From positions 186,001-250,000 of the forward strand of contig NZ_RXNU01000004.1 in NCBI RefSeq assembly GCF_003966225.1: DNA of 64,000 nucleotides. The letters run 5' to 3'. Made by a program: the position numbers and the translations under genes. Shown here piece after piece: positions 25,359 through 34,135 of this stretch. The notes under the pieces are model-generated. The model searched no databases, was not told the origin of the DNA, and worked only from the letters and a program-made list of their open reading frames with translations. Each line of letters begins with the position of its first letter. Position 1 is the first letter of the stretch. This DNA is from Shewanella canadensis. GTDB taxonomy: Bacteria; Pseudomonadota; Gammaproteobacteria; Enterobacterales; Shewanellaceae.

Positions 25359-26432
25359 ATGCAGATAGATGGACATCATGGATTAACTTACATAGCGGCA
25401 AGGTTGGCAGGTTTTACGGCAGCGGATGCACAGATCATCGCCTATAGTGCCCAGTATGTTGATGATGCGACAAACTCAGGCGTTATCCGGTTCGATAACG
25501 GAGCCATGTATTCGAGGATCTCGTCGGCCCATAAGATGCTGGATTATCGCAACTCCGAGAAGTTAGCGAATCACAGGGTGTGGGCATCGTTTCACTTCTT
25601 GCCGGGTAATGGCGGCCAGCCTGCCGGGCTCAACCCTGACGGGAGCTTTATCAATAAGCTGGTCTGTAAGCCTGACAGTTATGTGGCAAGAGACATGTTG
25701 CGTCTCGCGATACAGGACAGAGAAAAGCCCTATGGGCTTCACCGTCTCGGTGTCACTATGCATGTCTATGCCGATACATTTGCCCATCAGGGATTTTCAG
25801 GCAATATCCACGAAATCAACAAGGTCGAAGATCTCCAGAGCAGCGATCCCTCTCTCGACCAAAGCTTCTTCTCGAAAATTGCGAACTTTTTCGTCAGTAG
25901 CGCCTTTCCTCTCGGGCACGGGGCGGCGTTAAGTCATCCGGACAGGCCCTATATTTCATGGAAGTATGTCAACGGGCTAGGGCAAACTGTCGAACGTAAT
26001 AATCAAACCATTTTTTTCGATGCTGTAGATATGATGTGCCGGGCGATGCGATGTTACCGCATGGGCGACACCGACGTCGATCTCGACAGTGTTGAAGGTA
26101 TTCCTGAGCCCGATGCGCTGCGGATAAAGTCTATGGTCAATTCGATTCGTGATGAAGACGGCGAGGAGCGTCATAGCAAGTGGCTCGAAGCGATTGCACT
26201 GGGTGAGTTTTCCTTCGGGCCCGAACAGGTCAGTTACATCGCTAAGGGGGAGGGCTCCTGGAAGCATCAATCCATAGGGCAGCTGGAGGCGGTCGATGAA
26301 GAGGAGGATGAGTTTGTCTATTCTGCATCATTTTTAACGTCAGATTGGAAGATGTTCCATGATGCGCTTCAGGCTCATAGGTTCGATATCTTGCATGACG
26401 TGTTACCTAAATATGGTATCTGCGCCGCCTGA
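25359..26432 (+). CDS. DUF6765 family protein
   Basis: A 357-residue protein without a signal peptide that resembles the DUF6765 family. The N-terminal signature MQIDGHHGLTYIAARLAGFTAADAQIIAYSAQYVDDA is highly characteristic. Several His/Asp motifs could bind metal: HHGLTY, SAHKM, VTMHVYADTFAHQGFSG and GHGAALSHPDRPYISW. The pattern of His in helices recalls zinc-dependent phospholipase C/P1 nuclease-like folds, but this is inference. Function is not established. It follows the DUF599 gene by 140 bp on the same strand. Confidence 0.75.
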   Translation: MQIDGHHGLTYIAARLAGFTAADAQIIAYSAQYVDDATNSGVIRFDNGAMYSRISSAHKMLDYRNSEKLANHRVWASFHFLPGNGGQPAGLNPDGSFINKLVCKPDSYVARDMLRLAIQDREKPYGLHRLGVTMHVYADTFAHQGFSGNIHEINKVEDLQSSDPSLDQSFFSKIANFFVSSAFPLGHGAALSHPDRPYISWKYVNGLGQTVERNNQTIFFDAVDMMCRAMRCYRMGDTDVDLDSVEGIPEPDALRIKSMVNSIRDEDGEERHSKWLEAIALGEFSFGPEQVSYIAKGEGSWKHQSIGQLEAVDEEEDEFVYSASFLTSDWKMFHDALQAHRFDILHDVLPKYGICAA

Positions 26433-26464
26433 TCCTGACAGGCTGATATGGCATGATTCCTCTC

Positions 26465-26495
26465 CCGGGTAAGAGACTGTAGTATGGTTACCCGG
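26465..26495. terminator. Candidate hairpin between convergent DUF6765 and GGDEF/EAL genes
   Basis: CCGGGTAA and TTACCCGG form perfect 8-bp arms around a 15-nt loop. No T tract follows on either strand, so termination is uncertain. Confidence 0.4.
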
Positions 26496-26510
26496 CTTAT
26501 CCGTAATCAA

Positions 26511-28466
26511 TTACTGGAATGAATATAGGTCCGCCAGATAGTTGGTTTCAAACTCATCGGCGCTGGTCGGTTTGCCGTAGAGGTAGCCCTGACCATAATC
26601 ACAGTCTTCACTCTGGATGAATCTATCTTGCTCCTGTGTCTCTACCCCTTCGGCGATAACATGAAGGTTAAGCTTCTTACCCATGGCGATAATGGCCCGG
26701 GTGAGCTCTCTATCCTGCTCATTCTTCTCCAGATTGGTAATAAAGCAGCGGTCAATCTTCAGGGTATTAAATGAGTATTTCTGCAGATAGCTTAATGAGG
26801 AATACCCGGTACCGAAATCATCGAGAGAGATACGTATTCCCTGTGCTTGTAGCTTTTTGATTGAGTCATGGGCTAAGTGTTCATCCTGTAACAAGATACC
26901 CTCTGTGATCTCGAGCTCTAATGAGGTGGTGGGTAATTGGTACAGCGTGAGCAGATCGGCGATATGCTCTGCAAAGTTGGGCGCTCTGAACTGCAGTGGT
27001 GATATGTTGATGGCAATTCTAAAGTCACTTTGCTGTAAGGCTTGCCAGTGAGCGGCCTGTGCAAGCGCACTATGGAGTACGAAGTTACCTATCTCGATGA
27101 TCTGACCATTATGCTCGGCTAAGTTAATAAACTTGTCGGGTGGCACCTGTCCCAAGACCGGATTATGCCATCTCAGCAGAGCCTCTGCGCCGAGTATTCT
27201 ATGGGTCTTTAAGCAGACTAACGGTTGATAGTTCAGGTATAGCTCTTGATTATTGAGAGCATCGACCAGATGGCTCTCCAGTTGATAGCGCTGTTCTATA
27301 CTGGACTGAGTATCTTGATTGAAAAAGCTATAACGGGCTCCTTCGGTTTTACTTATGCTCATCGCAGCGCTGGATTTTTGTAGCAACTCCTCTGCCGTTG
27401 TTGCGTCGGTGGGGAACTGGGCAACCCCCATACAGGAGGGAACGGTAATGGTGAACCCTGCAAGAGAGAAAGGGGCGTTACAGCAATCTAATATTTTTGT
27501 TATCAGCTCCAGATCATTACTCACGGTTTTCTTATGGGAGCGGGCGATGACAAATTCAGAACCGGCAATGCGGGCGATTAAGGTATCTTTATCTAAGTAC
27601 TGTTTTAATCTTTGACTAAATTGAGAAAGAACCTGATCGCCGATGAGGTAACCATAACTGTCGTTAATCGATTTGAATTTACGCAGACCGAAATAGAGTA
27701 CCGTGACTGTTTCGGTCGCTTTGCTCTGTTTTAGCATCTGAGTGAGAGAGTCTATCAAGCCGGAACGCATAGGAAGTCCCGTGAGTTCATCATAGTTTTT
27801 TGAGTATTCGAGGCTAAATTCTGCCGAGGTTCGACTCTCTATCTCCCGGATAAGTTTTGTGCTGAGTTCGGCCAGTTCATGGGTTCTGAGTTGCACCCTA
27901 GTTTCCAGGAGTTGATTCAGGTGTCGCAGCTTTTCTTGCTGGTATAGGGTAGCAAGGTTGGTGACTACCGCCTCTTGAAACCGGGCTAACAGGTGCCTGA
28001 ATTTTTGGCTGTAACTGTGCTCCTTATTGTCGAGCATACATATGGTGCCGAAGGGGATGTTATCGGGCCAGAGTAGGGGTAAGCCACAGTAGGCTATCAT
28101 GCCGAGTTTTAGATCCGGGTTATGATCCCAGTCGCTGTCTTTTAAGGCGTTGGGAATATGCAACTCACAATTTTGCGCGATAACCGTTTCGCAGTAGAGA
28201 CCGTTGCCTAAGTTATCGTTGTCGTGGCGACGACGGTAGGGGTTTCCGGTGCTCTTGCTCGATGCAAACACCTCCATCTTGTTGTCATTTTTGTGTATTC
28301 GCATGATGAGCACGGCTGGGGTGTCTACAATCTCAGAGATCAGATCCAGTGTCTGTTGCCAGCTATTGAAGATATCTTCGGGCACGCATATCTCGGTGGT
28401 ATTGACCGATATATCATCAAGCAGATGTTCGTCTTGTAAATGCCGTTCCGCGGCCTTATTCATCAT
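26511..28466 (-). CDS. GAF-GGDEF-EAL protein, probable cyclic-di-GMP phosphodiesterase
   Basis: A 651-residue cytosolic protein with three parts: an N-terminal GAF domain (about 35-175, AYCGLPLLWPDNIPFGTICMLD), a short coiled coil, then GGDEF (about 225-385) and EAL (about 395-645) domains. The cyclase site is degenerate, AGSEF at 301-305 instead of GGDEF, so it is unlikely to make c-di-GMP. The EAL site looks complete: GAEALLRW (428-430), NISPLQF, EITEGIL, LDDFGTGYSSL and VIAEGVETQEQ. The likely activity is c-di-GMP hydrolysis controlled by the GAF ligand. It is monocistronic. Confidence 0.9.
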   Translation of the reverse strand: MMNKAAERHLQDEHLLDDISVNTTEICVPEDIFNSWQQTLDLISEIVDTPAVLIMRIHKNDNKMEVFASSKSTGNPYRRRHDNDNLGNGLYCETVIAQNCELHIPNALKDSDWDHNPDLKLGMIAYCGLPLLWPDNIPFGTICMLDNKEHSYSQKFRHLLARFQEAVVTNLATLYQQEKLRHLNQLLETRVQLRTHELAELSTKLIREIESRTSAEFSLEYSKNYDELTGLPMRSGLIDSLTQMLKQSKATETVTVLYFGLRKFKSINDSYGYLIGDQVLSQFSQRLKQYLDKDTLIARIAGSEFVIARSHKKTVSNDLELITKILDCCNAPFSLAGFTITVPSCMGVAQFPTDATTAEELLQKSSAAMSISKTEGARYSFFNQDTQSSIEQRYQLESHLVDALNNQELYLNYQPLVCLKTHRILGAEALLRWHNPVLGQVPPDKFINLAEHNGQIIEIGNFVLHSALAQAAHWQALQQSDFRIAINISPLQFRAPNFAEHIADLLTLYQLPTTSLELEITEGILLQDEHLAHDSIKKLQAQGIRISLDDFGTGYSSLSYLQKYSFNTLKIDRCFITNLEKNEQDRELTRAIIAMGKKLNLHVIAEGVETQEQDRFIQSEDCDYGQGYLYGKPTSADEFETNYLADLYSFQ

Positions 28467-28686
28467 CTTGCAACTGTCCTTTGCAATCGATTCCCATTAG
28501 TAAACTATAGCTGTTATATTGAATACTGATAAGGCCTTAGCTTATGCTTTTAAAGGCTATTTTTGACTATTCATCCAGTAGGTTATGCGTTATTCATCTA
28601 AATCTGAGATAAGCTTATCGGAGGCTGGTCGACCTGGCTGCTTGATAGCCTATTAAAGGGGGGACAAGCAGCTAATATGTAGGATC

Positions 28687-28720
28687 GTAATGGTATGGTT
28701 ATAAATGGGCATACCATTAC
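28687..28720. terminator. Strong inverted repeat downstream of metY
   Basis: GTAATGGTATG and CATACCATTAC, perfect 11-bp arms around a 12-nt loop, 10 bp after the metY stop codon on the minus strand. It lacks a clear T tract. Confidence 0.5.
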
Positions 28721-28729
28721 GGATTGGTG

Positions 28730-30019
28730 TTAACCCGCCTGTTCCAGTGCCTGCGAGACATCGGCGATGATGTCATCGATATGTTCGATACCGACAGAGA
28801 TACGTATCAAATCCTCACTTACGCCAGCCTTAGCCAGCTCAGTTGCATCTAACTGTCTGTGGGTGGTTGAAGCCGGATGGCAGGCTAGAGACTTAGCATC
28901 ACCGATATTAACCAGACGCAGTATCATCTTCAGGGCATCGATAAAGCGACCACCCGCCTCTTTACCACCACCGGTCTGGTTCGATTTTATGCCGAAGCTG
29001 ATGATCCCGGAGGCTCTGCCGCCCGTGATCTTGTGGCAGTTATCCTGAAAGGGGCTATTGGGCAATGCTGCGTAATTGACCCAACTCACCTTTGGATGTT
29101 GCTGAAGATATTCGGCTAAGGCCAAAGCGTTGCTGCAGTGGCGCTCCATTCTAAGTGATAGGGTTTCAAGTCCCTGAAGTAATAAAAAGGCGCTTTGGGG
29201 AGCGAGTGCGGCACCGGTATTACGTAGTGGTACGACGCGACAACGTCCGATAAAGGCGGCGGGTCCGAAGGCCTGAGTATAGACAACACCGTGATAAGAG
29301 GGGTCGGGCTCATTCAGTAGTGCGAAACGCTGAGGGTGCGCGGCCCAGTCAAACTTGCCCGAGTCGATAATCACACCGCCGATGGTCGTGCCGTGGCCGC
29401 CGATATACTTAGTCAGTGAGTGAACAACGATATCGGCGCCATATTCAAATGGCTTACACAGCACTGGGGTCGCCACGGTATTATCGACAATCAGAGGTAC
29501 GCCATGCTTATGGGCGATGTCGGCCAGACGTTCCAGATCGACAATATTACCCGCCGGGTTACCGATAGACTCACAAAACAGTGCCTTAGTATTATCATCA
29601 ATTAAAGCTTCTAAACCATCGAAGTCATCGAAGCCTGCCATGCGTACTTCCACTCCCTGACGCGGCAAGGTGTGGGCAAACAGGTTGTAGGTGCCCCCGT
29701 AGAGTTGACTGGTACTGACAATATTGTCGCCTACCTGAGTCAATGCCTGAATGGCGTAGGTTATCGCCGCCATGCCCGATGCCAGCGCTAATGCACCAAT
29801 TCCTCCTTCGATGGCGGCCAGTCGCTGCTCTAACACATCAGTGGTTGGGTTCATTATGCGGGTGTAGATATTACCCGGCACTTTGAGATCGAAGAGATCG
29901 GCGCCATGTTGGGTATCATCGAAGGTATAGGAGGTCGTCTGATAGATGGGCACGGCCGCCGCTTTAGTCGTCGCTTCAGATTCATATCCATGGTGAAGTG
30001 CCAATGATTCGAGTTTCAT
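28730..30019 (-). CDS. metY: O-acetylhomoserine aminocarboxypropyltransferase (MetY)
   Basis: A PLP-dependent enzyme of methionine synthesis that makes homocysteine from O-acetylhomoserine and sulfide. The ATG at 30019 follows AGGAAGAG and gives 429 residues, the usual MetY length; the frame to 30139 is a spurious extension. Motifs are YQTTSYTFDDTQHGADLF, ASGMAAITYAIQAL, LFCESIGNPAGNIVDLE, the PLP lysine in DIVVHSLTKYIGGHG, and SLACHPASTTHRQL near the end. A MetJ-type operator lies just upstream, consistent with repression by methionine. Confidence 0.95.
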   Translation of the reverse strand: MKLESLALHHGYESEATTKAAAVPIYQTTSYTFDDTQHGADLFDLKVPGNIYTRIMNPTTDVLEQRLAAIEGGIGALALASGMAAITYAIQALTQVGDNIVSTSQLYGGTYNLFAHTLPRQGVEVRMAGFDDFDGLEALIDDNTKALFCESIGNPAGNIVDLERLADIAHKHGVPLIVDNTVATPVLCKPFEYGADIVVHSLTKYIGGHGTTIGGVIIDSGKFDWAAHPQRFALLNEPDPSYHGVVYTQAFGPAAFIGRCRVVPLRNTGAALAPQSAFLLLQGLETLSLRMERHCSNALALAEYLQQHPKVSWVNYAALPNSPFQDNCHKITGGRASGIISFGIKSNQTGGGKEAGGRFIDALKMILRLVNIGDAKSLACHPASTTHRQLDATELAKAGVSEDLIRISVGIEHIDDIIADVSQALEQAG

Positions 30020-30064
30020 ATTGTCTCTTCCTATTCCTTTGAGTGAAAGTTGAACATAACAAAT

Positions 30065-30080
30065 GGACGTCTGGAAGTCT
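30065..30080. promoter_or_regulatory. Candidate MetJ operator upstream of metY
   Basis: Two adjacent 8-bp met boxes read GGACGTCT and GGAAGTCT, matching the consensus AGACGTCT at 7 and 6 of 8 positions. They lie 46 bp upstream of the metY start. MetJ binds at least two tandem boxes in the presence of S-adenosylmethionine. Confidence 0.65.
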
Positions 30081-30233
30081 AAATATTTATTTTGTAACTC
30101 AATAAAACAGTATAAGCCGTGAAAAATGAGCAATTTCACAATTATTTACATTACTTACATAAGCTTACTTACCAAGTGGCCGATAACAATGATACAAATA
30201 CGCATCTTGTGTTGCAGTCATTAAGGGAGCGCT

Positions 30234-30701
30234 ATGAACGTGTCAGGAATGAATTTGAATAATCCATCTTCCAGCGGGGGGATTAGCCAAGCTAAGGTCG
30301 AGTCTTCCACAAAACCGCTTGCTGAATCGGGAAGTGAACTCTCGCCTGTAGCGGCTTCTGCACAAGGCGATACCCGCGTCTCTATCTCCAAGGAGGGAAG
30401 GGATGCACTGGCCTCAGACTCGGGCGGAAAGCTACATGCCCAAGCTTCTCAGATACAGGCTCAATCGGCGGAGTCTTCAGAGAAGCCTAAGAAAAAAATT
30501 GATGAGTTGATAGAAGCAGTGAAGGAGAAGCTCGAGAAGCTTAAAGAGGAGCTAAAACAGCTGGGAAATGATAAGAGCGAGGCTGGCGAGAAGAAACGTA
30601 AGGCACTGCAGTCAGAAATTTCCGTCCTCACGGCTCAACTCATGGATCTGACCAATCAGAAGCTTGAGCAGGAGAAAAAAGAGCAAGCGGGAACCGCTTA
30701 A
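30234..30701 (+). CDS. Hypothetical coiled-coil protein
   Basis: I do not recognise this 155-residue protein. It has no signal peptide or membrane segment. The first half is Ser/Ala/Gln-rich and probably disordered, with a DTRVSISKEGRDALAS motif like those in flagella-associated small proteins. The second half is a long Lys/Glu-rich amphipathic helix (KPKKKIDELIEAVKEKLEKL to TNQKLEQEKKEQ), most likely a coiled coil. A good ribosome binding site (AAGGGAG) precedes the ATG at 30234. The gene is divergent from metY. A cytosolic assembly or structural role is possible but not shown. Confidence 0.7.
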   Translation: MNVSGMNLNNPSSSGGISQAKVESSTKPLAESGSELSPVAASAQGDTRVSISKEGRDALASDSGGKLHAQASQIQAQSAESSEKPKKKIDELIEAVKEKLEKLKEELKQLGNDKSEAGEKKRKALQSEISVLTAQLMDLTNQKLEQEKKEQAGTA

Positions 30702-31003
30702 CCCATACTGGAACATTTCTTCATAGCGAGCTGAACTGGGTTTAACCGACAACTGAATCTGGCTCCGCCCAACTCGCTGCGACTCACGGTTAAGTGGCCA
30801 TGCATTCGCCTCGTTACCGATACCAATATCATGCTCTGAACCCGATATAGATAAGGGAGACGCATCTAAGCGGCTTTACAGAGCGGCTTTTCTTGTTTGG
30901 TCCATCGAAGAGCCCTTATTTCAATTTTTCTATTTTGTTCGTGCATTTAGGAGTACATTTGACGGAATTATCCGTCACCTTGTGTATGAGAAAGAAGAAC
31001 TAA
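30702..31003. other. Intergenic region between coiled-coil and CSD-fusion genes
   Basis: A 302-bp stretch with no coding frame. A short direct repeat, AGCGGCTTT twice, lies near 30868-30892, followed by TTTCTTG. Nothing else was recognised. Confidence 0.5.
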
Positions 31004-31861
31004 ATGCATAACCCAATTATAAAAGGCACCCTGGTTCGTTGGAAAGACGACAAAGGCTTCGGTTTCATTGAGCCTGAAACAGCTTCAGGTACTGACAGTC
31101 ATACCGATGTCTTTATTCATGTATCTCAGCTCAGGCACATGAGCAGGCGGCCACTGGAAGGGGATACCATCTTCTTTCAAATTGAGCATAAACCCGGCGG
31201 CAAACTCAATGCTATTGAGGCGCGCATCGAAGGTGTCGAAGTCAAAGCCGATGCGAATGTTGAGGGTCAAACAAGGGGAAAAGCTAAGTCCAGGTCTAAA
31301 TCGACCTCTAAACTTAAGCCTAAACATGGCACGCCAATCGGCCCCATTCTCTATCGCATAGGGATCATGATGGTGGTGCTGGCCATCGCAAGCTTTGCTT
31401 ATAATCGTGTCATCGCCCCCTTCCTTGCCAGCTCTTCAGCATCGTTTTTTGAGCAGCGAGAGGCCGTTGCAGCTAATGACTCATTGCAACTGGCCCAAGG
31501 CTCTATACAAAGTGGCTCTGTGCAGAAAGGTACTTCACAGATAGCTGAGGCATTTAAAAATCGGCAAAGTGGCCTGCAGGTTAGCAGCAGCGGGACTATC
31601 AGTAAGATATTGAGCGATGATAACGAGGGCAGTCGTCATCAGCGATTTATTCTACGTTTATCCAATGGGCAAACCCTGTTGATTGCCCATAATATCGACT
31701 TAGCACCGCGGATAGCGGGCATAGGCGTCGGTGATAATGTGGCGTTTTATGGTCAGTATGAGTTCAATAACAAGGGGGGCGTTGTGCACTGGACCCATCG
31801 TGACCCTCAAGGAAGACACCCCGGTGGCTGGTTAAAACATAAAGGACAAACCTATCAATAA
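31004..31861 (+). CDS. Membrane-anchored fusion of cold-shock domain and DUF3465
   Basis: A 285-residue fusion. The N-terminal 75 residues form a cold-shock domain with RNP1 KGFGFIEPE and RNP2 TDVFIHVSQL. A Lys/Arg/Ser-rich linker (91-108) leads to one transmembrane segment (about 113-135). The C-terminal half (about 165-285) matches DUF3465: ISKILSDDNEGSRHQRFILRL, QTLLIAHNIDLAPRI, VAFYGQYEFNNKGGVVHWTHRDPQGRHPGGWLKH. The cold-shock domain and positive linker should be cytosolic and the DUF3465 part periplasmic, which is unusual for an RNA-binding module. The DUF3465 function is unknown. Confidence 0.85.
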   Translation: MHNPIIKGTLVRWKDDKGFGFIEPETASGTDSHTDVFIHVSQLRHMSRRPLEGDTIFFQIEHKPGGKLNAIEARIEGVEVKADANVEGQTRGKAKSRSKSTSKLKPKHGTPIGPILYRIGIMMVVLAIASFAYNRVIAPFLASSSASFFEQREAVAANDSLQLAQGSIQSGSVQKGTSQIAEAFKNRQSGLQVSSSGTISKILSDDNEGSRHQRFILRLSNGQTLLIAHNIDLAPRIAGIGVGDNVAFYGQYEFNNKGGVVHWTHRDPQGRHPGGWLKHKGQTYQ

Positions 31862-31919
31862 TGGCGCTCTGTTTATCCGACCTGTTTTGATTTAGCGGCT
31901 ATTTCCTTATCAGGACTAT

Positions 31920-33077
31920 TTATGCTCCCTTCGTCGATAGAACCGGGGTTGTGCTCCTGATATTGAGCAGGCAAAGCACAGAACTCAGCCCCGCCGCGAG
32001 CACTAACACCAGCCCCAGATTCTGCAGCCATCCCGCCAGTGCCAACCCGGCACCCAGCATCAGGTAGTAGGCCAGACCGAACAGGCCGCCGGCGCTTCCC
32101 GCCACCTGCTTATAATCGACCAGTGCCTGACTGAGGATGTTGGGGATGGCGATGCCGAACGCCAGTACCACACACACCATGGGCAGCAGGAAAACCAGGC
32201 TAGATTGCAGTAGGTAGACACCAGCTGCCCCAAGCAGAGCGAGTATCGATGCCAGATTGATGAGTGTCACAGCTTGCCAACCTCTCGACAGCAGTCGTTT
32301 GTTAACCAGGCTGCCTATCAATGAACCGAGCCCCAGAGCGATGCCGCTATAGCCAAACGCTATCGAGCTCATGTTAAGGTCTGCGAAGATAAAGGGGGCC
32401 AACGCGTAGTAGCCGAAGAGCATCAGGTTAAACAGGGCAACTAAGGTTGCACTACGCATCACTTGTCCATTGCATATCATCTGCTTAGCCAGCGGCAATA
32501 ATGGTACCGGCGTTAAGTGTTGCGGGCGTGTCTCCGACAAGAAGCACTGGCCTAGCAGTAATAAGGCCAGGCTCAGGCTTAGCAGAAAACTAAATACGCC
32601 TAAGTGTCCCAGGTTGTGTGCGATAGCACCGCCTAACATCAAGCCCAGCACGGGGCTGATTGAGATCCCCATTCCCATCACAGAAAATACCTTGCCAAGC
32701 TCAGGGCCTTCGAAGCTGTCGCGTAACATGGTTTGAGTGGCGATGGAACCTACGGCCGCGCCAAATGCCGAGATGATTCTGGCCAACAACAAGGTTTCGA
32801 AGTTTCCGGCCAATAGGGCGATTAACGCGCCTATACCATAGGTGATTAATCCATAAATCATCGCTTTTTTACGGCCTAAGGTGTCACATAATCGCCCCCA
32901 GACCACCACTCCTATAGCAAAGGCAATAAAGTAGACCGAAAGCGTTTGGGATGCGGTTTCAAAGCTAACCCCAAATGCCTGTGAAATATGGGGAAGTGAT
33001 GGACTATAGATGGTTTCAACGACCTGAGGAAACATCAACAGGGTTACCATTAGCCAAATTGGGGGGGGATTTTTCAT
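31920..33077 (-). CDS. Bcr/CflA family multidrug efflux MFS transporter
   Basis: A 385-residue, 12-helix major facilitator of the drug:H+ antiporter family, similar in layout to Bcr/CflA. The motif VETIYSPSLPHISQAF in helix 1, VVWGRLCDTLGRKKAMIYGL in loop 2-3 (motif A) and GSIATQTMLRDSF in helix 4-5 are typical. Residues 4-6 are encoded by a run of eight C on the coding strand (G at 33061-33068), only six bases from the ATG; slippage there would abolish the protein. An AraC-type regulator is transcribed divergently 101 bp away and may control it. Confidence 0.88.
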   Translation of the reverse strand: MKNPPPIWLMVTLLMFPQVVETIYSPSLPHISQAFGVSFETASQTLSVYFIAFAIGVVVWGRLCDTLGRKKAMIYGLITYGIGALIALLAGNFETLLLARIISAFGAAVGSIATQTMLRDSFEGPELGKVFSVMGMGISISPVLGLMLGGAIAHNLGHLGVFSFLLSLSLALLLLGQCFLSETRPQHLTPVPLLPLAKQMICNGQVMRSATLVALFNLMLFGYYALAPFIFADLNMSSIAFGYSGIALGLGSLIGSLVNKRLLSRGWQAVTLINLASILALLGAAGVYLLQSSLVFLLPMVCVVLAFGIAIPNILSQALVDYKQVAGSAGGLFGLAYYLMLGAGLALAGWLQNLGLVLVLAAGLSSVLCLLNIRSTTPVLSTKGA

Positions 33078-33178
33078 CGGTTTATACTCATTAATACGGC
33101 TTCAATGGCGGTGAGTATAGAGATGAGACGGGTGTCCGGTTACAATAATAGGAACAGAAAACATCAAAAGTTAGACAG

Positions 33179-33961
33179 ATGGCGTTTATCAAGCAGGAGA
33201 ATCGCTTCGATGTCGATACCCTGGATCTGCAGGTGCTCGGTATCGCCGCCGATGTGGGCCGGCATGACTCGGGGATGCACAGGCATGAAAAGGGTCAACT
33301 ACTCTATGCGTCACTCGGCTGCATGAATTTCACCCTGGATAACACTCAGTGTATATTGCCCCCGACTAAGGCGGCATGGATCCCGGCGGGGGTCGAGCAT
33401 TGTGTTCAAATGCGCAATGTCGTGGCCTATCGCTCCGTCTATTTCGATACCAGTGCATTCCCAAATTTACCACTAGGGGTGAAGATCATCTCGGTAAATG
33501 CCTTGCTGCAGGCATTAATCGAAAGGATGGCGATGTGGGAGTGGGATAAGCCGAACCGGGAGCAAGTCGCGGTCACGACTCTGTTTATCGAAGAGCTGGA
33601 GTCTGCCCCCCAGGAGTCTCTGTTATTAGCTCTGCCCAGTGATTCACGATTGAAGTCGTGGTTATCTGCACTGCAATCCGGGGATGAATTACCTTTATCC
33701 CTGAAAACGATGGCGAAGGGAATTGGCGCGAGTGAGAAGACGATATCCCGAATTTTCAGCAGGCAGACCGGTATGCCTTATCAGGCGTGGCGGCAGCAAT
33801 GGCGATTACATGGTGCCATCGAGCGATTAGCTCTGGGGAGCTCGGTGTCAGAGGTGGCCTTCTCGTTAGGCTTCTCCAGCGATAGCGCTTTTATCAGCTT
33901 CTTTAAACAGCATCTGGGTAATACACCTAGCCAGTATATAAAAGCAAAAAATGCCGATTAA
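33179..33961 (+). CDS. AraC family transcriptional regulator
   Basis: A 260-residue regulator. The N-terminal half is a cupin-like effector domain (GMHRHEKGQLLYASLGCMNFTL, WIPAGVEHCVQMRN) typical of AraC members related to RclR and YdeO-like sensors. The C-terminal two-HTH domain reads LSLKTMAKGIGASEKTISRIFSRQTGMPYQAWRQQWRLHGAIERL, then VSEVAFSLGFSSDSAFISFFKQHLGNTPSQY. It is divergent from the Bcr/CflA-type efflux gene, the probable target. Its inducer is unknown. Confidence 0.9.
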   Translation: MAFIKQENRFDVDTLDLQVLGIAADVGRHDSGMHRHEKGQLLYASLGCMNFTLDNTQCILPPTKAAWIPAGVEHCVQMRNVVAYRSVYFDTSAFPNLPLGVKIISVNALLQALIERMAMWEWDKPNREQVAVTTLFIEELESAPQESLLLALPSDSRLKSWLSALQSGDELPLSLKTMAKGIGASEKTISRIFSRQTGMPYQAWRQQWRLHGAIERLALGSSVSEVAFSLGFSSDSAFISFFKQHLGNTPSQYIKAKNAD

Positions 33962-33994
33962 GCCCTTGGATTATCCAAACTGTAGACCAAGGAT

Positions 33995-34014
33995 ACTAAT
34001 CCGCATTGGTATTA
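33995..34014. repeat. Variant copy of the dispersed palindromic repeat
   Basis: ACTAATCCGCATTGGTATTA, related to the MITE end TTATACCGATTGGTATTA through the shared ATTGGTATTA half. It lies just before the terminator of the AraC-type gene. Confidence 0.55.
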
Positions 34015-34020
34015 AGAAAG

Positions 34021-34057
34021 AGCCCGATATTCAATGTGAATATCGGGGATTCTTTTT
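34021..34057. terminator. Terminator between AraC-type and SnoaL-like genes
   Basis: CCCGATATTC and GAATATCGGG form a 10-bp stem around AATGT, followed by GATTCTTTTT on the + strand. Confidence 0.8.
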
Positions 34058-34135
34058 AAATGCTAGTTTTAAAAGCTCATTTTAACAGCTTATTTTAGAA
34101 GCTTAGTTCAGAGGTTTAGCTTAGCGCGTTGGCGA

